From: Tetracentron sinense
Lineage: Eukaryota; Streptophyta; Magnoliopsida; Trochodendrales; Trochodendraceae
Reading direction: 5' to 3'
DNA length: 64,000 nt
Assembly: GCA_015143295.1 (NCBI GenBank)
Contig: CM026568.1
Span: forward strand, 36,712,441 to 36,776,440
Below, in pieces: positions 59,621-64,000 of this stretch (position 1 is the first letter of the stretch; every line of letters starts with the position of its first letter). The position numbers were made by a program, and so were the translations under genes. The notes under the pieces are model-generated. The model was not told where the DNA came from and searched no databases. It saw only the letters and a list, made by a program, of their open reading frames with translations.

Positions 59621-60453
59621 GCTGAACCTGGGCCTAGTTTTGGATTGTTTACAAATTAGGCCAGCTTTCTGGAAATTGTTAAACGGATTTTGGGTCGGAG
59701 ACTTAAAACTGTTGCTACATACAATGGAAAATCCTGACTATCCGGAGACTTCAATAAAATCATTGGTCAAGCTTCATATGATTGCCAAAAGGCAGCTAAA
59801 TCAAGACTGTAGAAAGATGAGAGTGCAGTAGACATAGGGATGAGGGCCCCAACTGCTAGATTTCCAATTGGAGATTACACAATATGTATGTAACTAAAGA
59901 AGAGAGATCAGAAGAAAATGATACTCAAAAGCCACACCTTAAATTGGTGGAGAAATCAACATCTCTTAAAAGTAAAAAGTACAGAACAACAGCACTTCAA
60001 AACTTTTCACAGCCAGAAATCCCTCTGTGTCAGTATTTCCTTCTCGTCAATCAGCCCTGCCCAAACAAAAAACAAGCAGAAACAATGGAATAACAGAAAA
60101 ACAAAATCCAAGGAAAAGAAAAGCGTCTTGAACCACGGTGAAATGTCTCCCTCCTTCACTCAGAAAACACCTGTACATTTTATTTGCAGAGCACATGACC
60201 ATCCAAAATCTTGAAGATCTTCTCTCTTGCGCCTTTCTCTAACCGCCTCAATATTACTATTTTTTTTTAATGAAAGAAAACTGGAAAGTGAACCAGCTTT
60301 GGTTCCAAAATTTTAAAAAAAGGCTTATCAAAGCACCTCAAAAGAATTAGTCAGGCCACCCCTCATATGTATTTAGTATAAATTGGGGTGGATGTGATAT
60401 TACTTGGTCTCGTTTCTCTAAAGTTAGTACCCACAGAAAGAAAATTGGCTTGC
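59621..60453. other. Probable 3' UTR and downstream region of the Mei2-like gene
   Basis: No gene seen; the short plus-strand frames are lysine/glutamine-rich and have no domain. Part of 60100-60453 is likely 3' UTR of the minus-strand Mei2-like gene. Confidence 0.4.
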
Positions 60454-63400
60454 TCAATCTGATTCCTTCATAGAACCCGACAAAGAGTCTGTACTGTTAG
60501 AAGATTCCTCCCCGTTTGACGGGCTTCCTTGATGGTTCTCCTCATTGCCACTTGTCCGGGGTTTGCTGGGTCTAGGTCGAATATTGACACCCATTGGGAA
60601 GGGCTCCTGCACAGAGAAAAGGTCAGCGTTTGAATTTTTTTTATTGGTACAAGTTACTTCAGTTGACTGAAATTACTTAAAAGAATCCATCTATGATTAA
60701 AACATTTGGATATGGCAAGTTCTGCTATCAAGTTTGGTTGGCTTGATCCTCAAATTTTCACAAAATTCCTTCTTATATTTTGAGCAAATAGGGTAGGCCT
60801 TAACATCCTTCCAAAAAAAAAAGGGTAGGCTTGAACAATACCTGATCACCTGCATTGGGACCATCAGAATGAAAGAGAATTGGGCGGCATCGCTTATCCT
60901 CATTCATCAGGCTTGAATTCTGGAAATGGGCTATGAGAGCAGCTTTTCCCTGGATGCGAGCGTATGCAAGTGATGCCACCTTTTCACTGTTGAACTTCTC
61001 CCATTTCTTACCATTGAAGGCCTGCAAAATAAGGTTTTCCTTTTCCCATTTTAGCTCTCATTCTTAAAGTACAAATGGCAGGAACAGAAGAAAAACTGTA
61101 ACATGAATACACTAAAACCTGTATTGAAGTATACATCAGACCTGAAAGAATGGAACAATCTGGAGAGGATCAATCATGTTGATGAACGCATACCCCACGT
61201 TGCATTTGTTCTACAAAGAAATATGTGAAGACCAAATAAGTAAAACATGTATATGGAAGCTGAAAATATTACTAACATAGTAAACTGAGGTTTTCTTCAC
61301 CCAAAAAATATGTCATCCACTTGCCTTGAAGTCAATTGGCAAATAAATGAAATCATAAGTTCCTCGATGGTGTTCATCAATTGCAGCCAAAAGCATCTTC
61401 GAAGTATACCTACAATTACCGGCATATTAGATCACAAAAGTGTAAAAAACAAAATGAAGGAAAAAATCTCCAAATGAATCTGAACATTTTCTTTTACTGC
61501 AGGAAGGCTGCATGAGAAATGATATAAGAGAGTATCTGAGAACATGGGCTAGCATGAAATATACTCCATGGTCCTTCACCTATCATTCAAGGACGGGCAC
61601 TAGACATGGTTGACTTGGATGTGATCCAGACAGGTAGGTGTCTAGTCCAAAATCAGTCCGTTTTGAATGATCCAAACCACCTCATTAAGCTGATGTTTGG
61701 ACTACAACCAAAAGAAGAGGTGGCCCACCAAAAGAAGGGCTTCCATTTTCAGAGAAAAATCTTGAAATCATGTTCTGAATTATTGAACTGCCTTACATTG
61801 ACCAGGTTAATATTTCAAAATATGCTGTTTGAGCTGTAGTAAATTTCACTAAGAAAATGCATCTCATCTCAAGAAGTTTATCTTCTTTGAAAAATTAATA
61901 AATAATATGCCACAGAAGGAGAATAGTCTACATACTTGTTAGGAATGTTCTTTATCATAAGTGTTGTCCGGGTATCATCCCCACGCAATATGCGGTCAAT
62001 ATCGAGTTCATACTGTTTTTTGTTGTCAGCCTGATTGGAACCACCTTCGTTTCTACGGCTTCTAACACGCTCATTAGGAGCATCAAATGGGCTTGGCATG
62101 GGAATCATCGGGATTCTGCCAGGGAACATATGGCAACTCTGCTGAGGGGAGTGCAGTCCGACATTTAACGAGGGAATAGGTGGGTCCATACAATTTCCAC
62201 CACCATGAGGAAAAATGTTATGAGAAGCAAGTTCCAAAGGAAGCAGAGAACTGCTGGAATATCCCATACTCCCAAGAGAACCTGGGTGAAAACAAGAAGA
62301 CTCAGGGGACTCCCCTGCATAGGCACATCGCCTGTCCCAGAGAGAATGATTAACGGCTGGTGCTGATCCCACATGGTGATGGTGTATAGGTAAAACTGTG
62401 TTCAGCATGTGAGATGGTGCTCTAGGGAGTCCATGCAATTGCGGCGGGGTAAGAGCATGAACGCCATTGATGAATGATGGTGAGTTAGGCCACATCAAGC
62501 TTGGAGGATGATATGAATTGGAATTACCCCACACATAATGATGTCCTTGAAGAGGACCGCTCCCATTTCCAGAAGAACCAAAAACTGTGAAAGAGAGGAT
62601 CTATTAGTAGAAGTTAAATAACAAGAACAAACCAAACCACCCCCGCGGCCGCAATCCACATAATTATTTTTTCCCTGTAATTGGAAAAGTAACCCCAACC
62701 AATCAATGTGTAGGCTTCTCAATTCAGCATTGACTCGGTATAAAATGGAACTAAGAAATGGAAAGATAATCAGTTTCACTTCACCACTTAAATGTGAATA
62801 TTAACACAGACCCAATACAATGGGTCAGACTGGTTAGACATGCGTCTTTCTCTCAATCATATTATATTTTTATGTTTATTCTTTATTTTTTCGACAGACA
62901 AGAGGAAAGCTAAGGCCCCTATATTGATGCTAAGGACAGACAAACAGCATAGCACAACACATGGAGCACGTGCAAGGAAATGGAACCTAACCCATTTCAA
63001 GACCTTACAGGCAAAAATCTACCCAATTGAGTGATTCTCATCCAGTCTATCAACTTTATTCTGGGATGTTGACATATCTTAACTATTCAAAAGAACAAGG
63101 AAGATCAAATGGTTAGGCTTATCCAGACAAACAGCATAGCACAACACATGGAGCACATGCAAGGAAATGGAACCTAACCCACTTCAAGACCTTACAGGCA
63201 AAAATTTACCCACTTGAATGATTCTCATCCACTTTATCAACTTTATTTTGGGATGTTGACACATCTTAACTGTTAAAAAGAACAAGGAAGATCAAATGGT
63301 TAAGCTAATCAACTTGGGCAAGAATCAAGTGTACCATGTACCACCATGCCTTTTTAAATTCTATTTGTACCTCTATAATGCCACATGCACCACTGTGGTT

Positions 63401-63881
63401 TGATCAGTTCCTCCTAAAATGGCAGGAAACCAATATGCATAAAAGCAGACAATTAGTCCTAGAAATCCATTGCACTTACCACCTTCGTTAAGTTCGATGT
63501 GTCCATTTGAGCCTACTCCCCGGATGTGCCTATTGTCGATTCCTTCTGATGGTCTGGGACTAATGTTTGCAACCATGTCTGCCATGGTGCTCGTAGAGTT
63601 GTAGGGAATACCATTTGCTAAACCATCATGATACTCTGGAAGTGAATGGGGATGAAAAGTTGACATGGATTGGAAACCAAACTTCATTTGGCCAAGTTGG
63701 CTGGACTCCCCAAGGCCAGATGGATTGCCAACTGATGCAACTCTCACAGGAGAGGATAGGCCATTTGGAACATTAGAAGCATGATGGAATGTATTGTCCA
63801 TGAATGGACTGATAGGTACTCGCATTCCGGAATGTAGACCCTGCATAGCACCATTCTCCATTGTTCCATGTAAAACCGGTC
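60454..63881 (-). CDS. Mei2-like RNA-binding protein, 3' part (5' end outside the window)
   Basis: Plant Mei2-like (AML) proteins bind RNA and act in meiosis and meristem development. Exons on the minus strand: 63881-63480, 62584-61936, 61409-61325, 61210-61142, 61021-60842, 60606-60454; together 1538 nt, all joining in frame. The first two encode the variable middle region, with ENGAMQGLHSGM, VWGNSNSYHPPSLMWPNSP, a run of four histidines in LPIHHHHVG, and SPQQSCHMFPGRIP. The C-terminal RRM (Mei2 type) follows: TRTTLMIKNIPNKYTSKMLL (RNP2-like) through [22 protein letters not shown] (RNP1-like), then AFNGKKWEKFNSEKVASLAY, ARIQGKAALIAHF and CRPILFHSDG. The tail is Ser/Glu-rich and ends MKESD. 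The intron after DFK starts with GC (GC-AG). The N-terminal RRMs would lie past 64000. No defects are seen in the part present. Confidence 0.92.
62939..63312. repeat. 187-bp tandem duplication in a Mei2-like intron
   Basis: Two copies start gacaaacagcatagcacaac and run 187 bp each, with about a dozen substitutions. They lie wholly inside the intron 62585-63479 and leave both splice sites intact. Confidence 0.9.
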
Positions 63882-64000
63882 CTGTAAAGAGTGTCATGTG
63901 AGGTAGCTTAAACAATTTTTCTTTCTGAGATGTGCAGCAAAAATTAAATATTACAAGCAGGAAATCTTATGGGTCTTTATTATACCAAATAATCCTGATG
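63882..64000 (-). other. Partial intron or exon at the right edge
   Basis: Upstream intron sequence of the Mei2-like gene, with a pyrimidine-rich acceptor (ctctttacag) just before the exon at 63881. Whether the last 20-40 bases include the previous exon cannot be told here. Confidence 0.4.

Overview
This window is nuclear DNA of a flowering plant. It holds three plant genes with plant-type intron structure, decayed chloroplast DNA, and a dense load of plant transposon families (Ty3/gypsy chromovirus, Ty1/copia, L1-type and RNase H-type LINEs, Helitrons, hAT-like elements, a SINE, MITEs). The species cannot be named from the sequence. There is no bacterial operon structure, no CRISPR array and no rRNA locus.

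Layout. 1-3.8 kb: insert of chloroplast DNA, with ndhB on the minus strand and two pieces of ycf2 on the plus strand in swapped order. 4-8.3 kb: an LTR-like repeat, then noncoding DNA. 8.36-17.97 kb: a Russian-doll nest. Solo LTR C (TSD CATAT) contains a non-autonomous Helitron and an oppositely oriented solo LTR B. B in turn contains solo LTR A (TSD GCCCT), a close relative of C. 18-21 kb: several TIR and foldback elements. 21.1-53.1 kb: an otubain-type deubiquitinase gene on the plus strand. Its eight coding exons total 912 bp but spread over 23 kb. A gypsy element with matching TSDs lies upstream of the first coding exon, possibly in a 5' UTR intron. Intron 4 (17.3 kb) has collected two Helitrons, an hAT-like element, LINEs, a copia element and an hAT-like MITE. 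55.3-57.05 kb: an APO3-type gene on the minus strand (two exons, 399 aa). 57.6-59.6 kb: LINE remnants. 60.45-64 kb: the 3' part of a Mei2-like RNA-binding protein gene on the minus strand, running off the right edge.

The three host genes encode unrelated housekeeping or developmental functions: ubiquitin removal, organelle RNA/Fe-S-type APO function, and Mei2-like RNA binding. Nothing suggests they act as a pathway. The main biology here is genome structure: nested insertions datable by order, very large transposon-built introns, GC-AG splice sites in two genes, and palindromic repeat arrays placed upstream of the TATA box in related LTRs. I did not find a convincing undescribed gene system. 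The closest candidates are those LTR arrays and the end-to-end Helitron pair.
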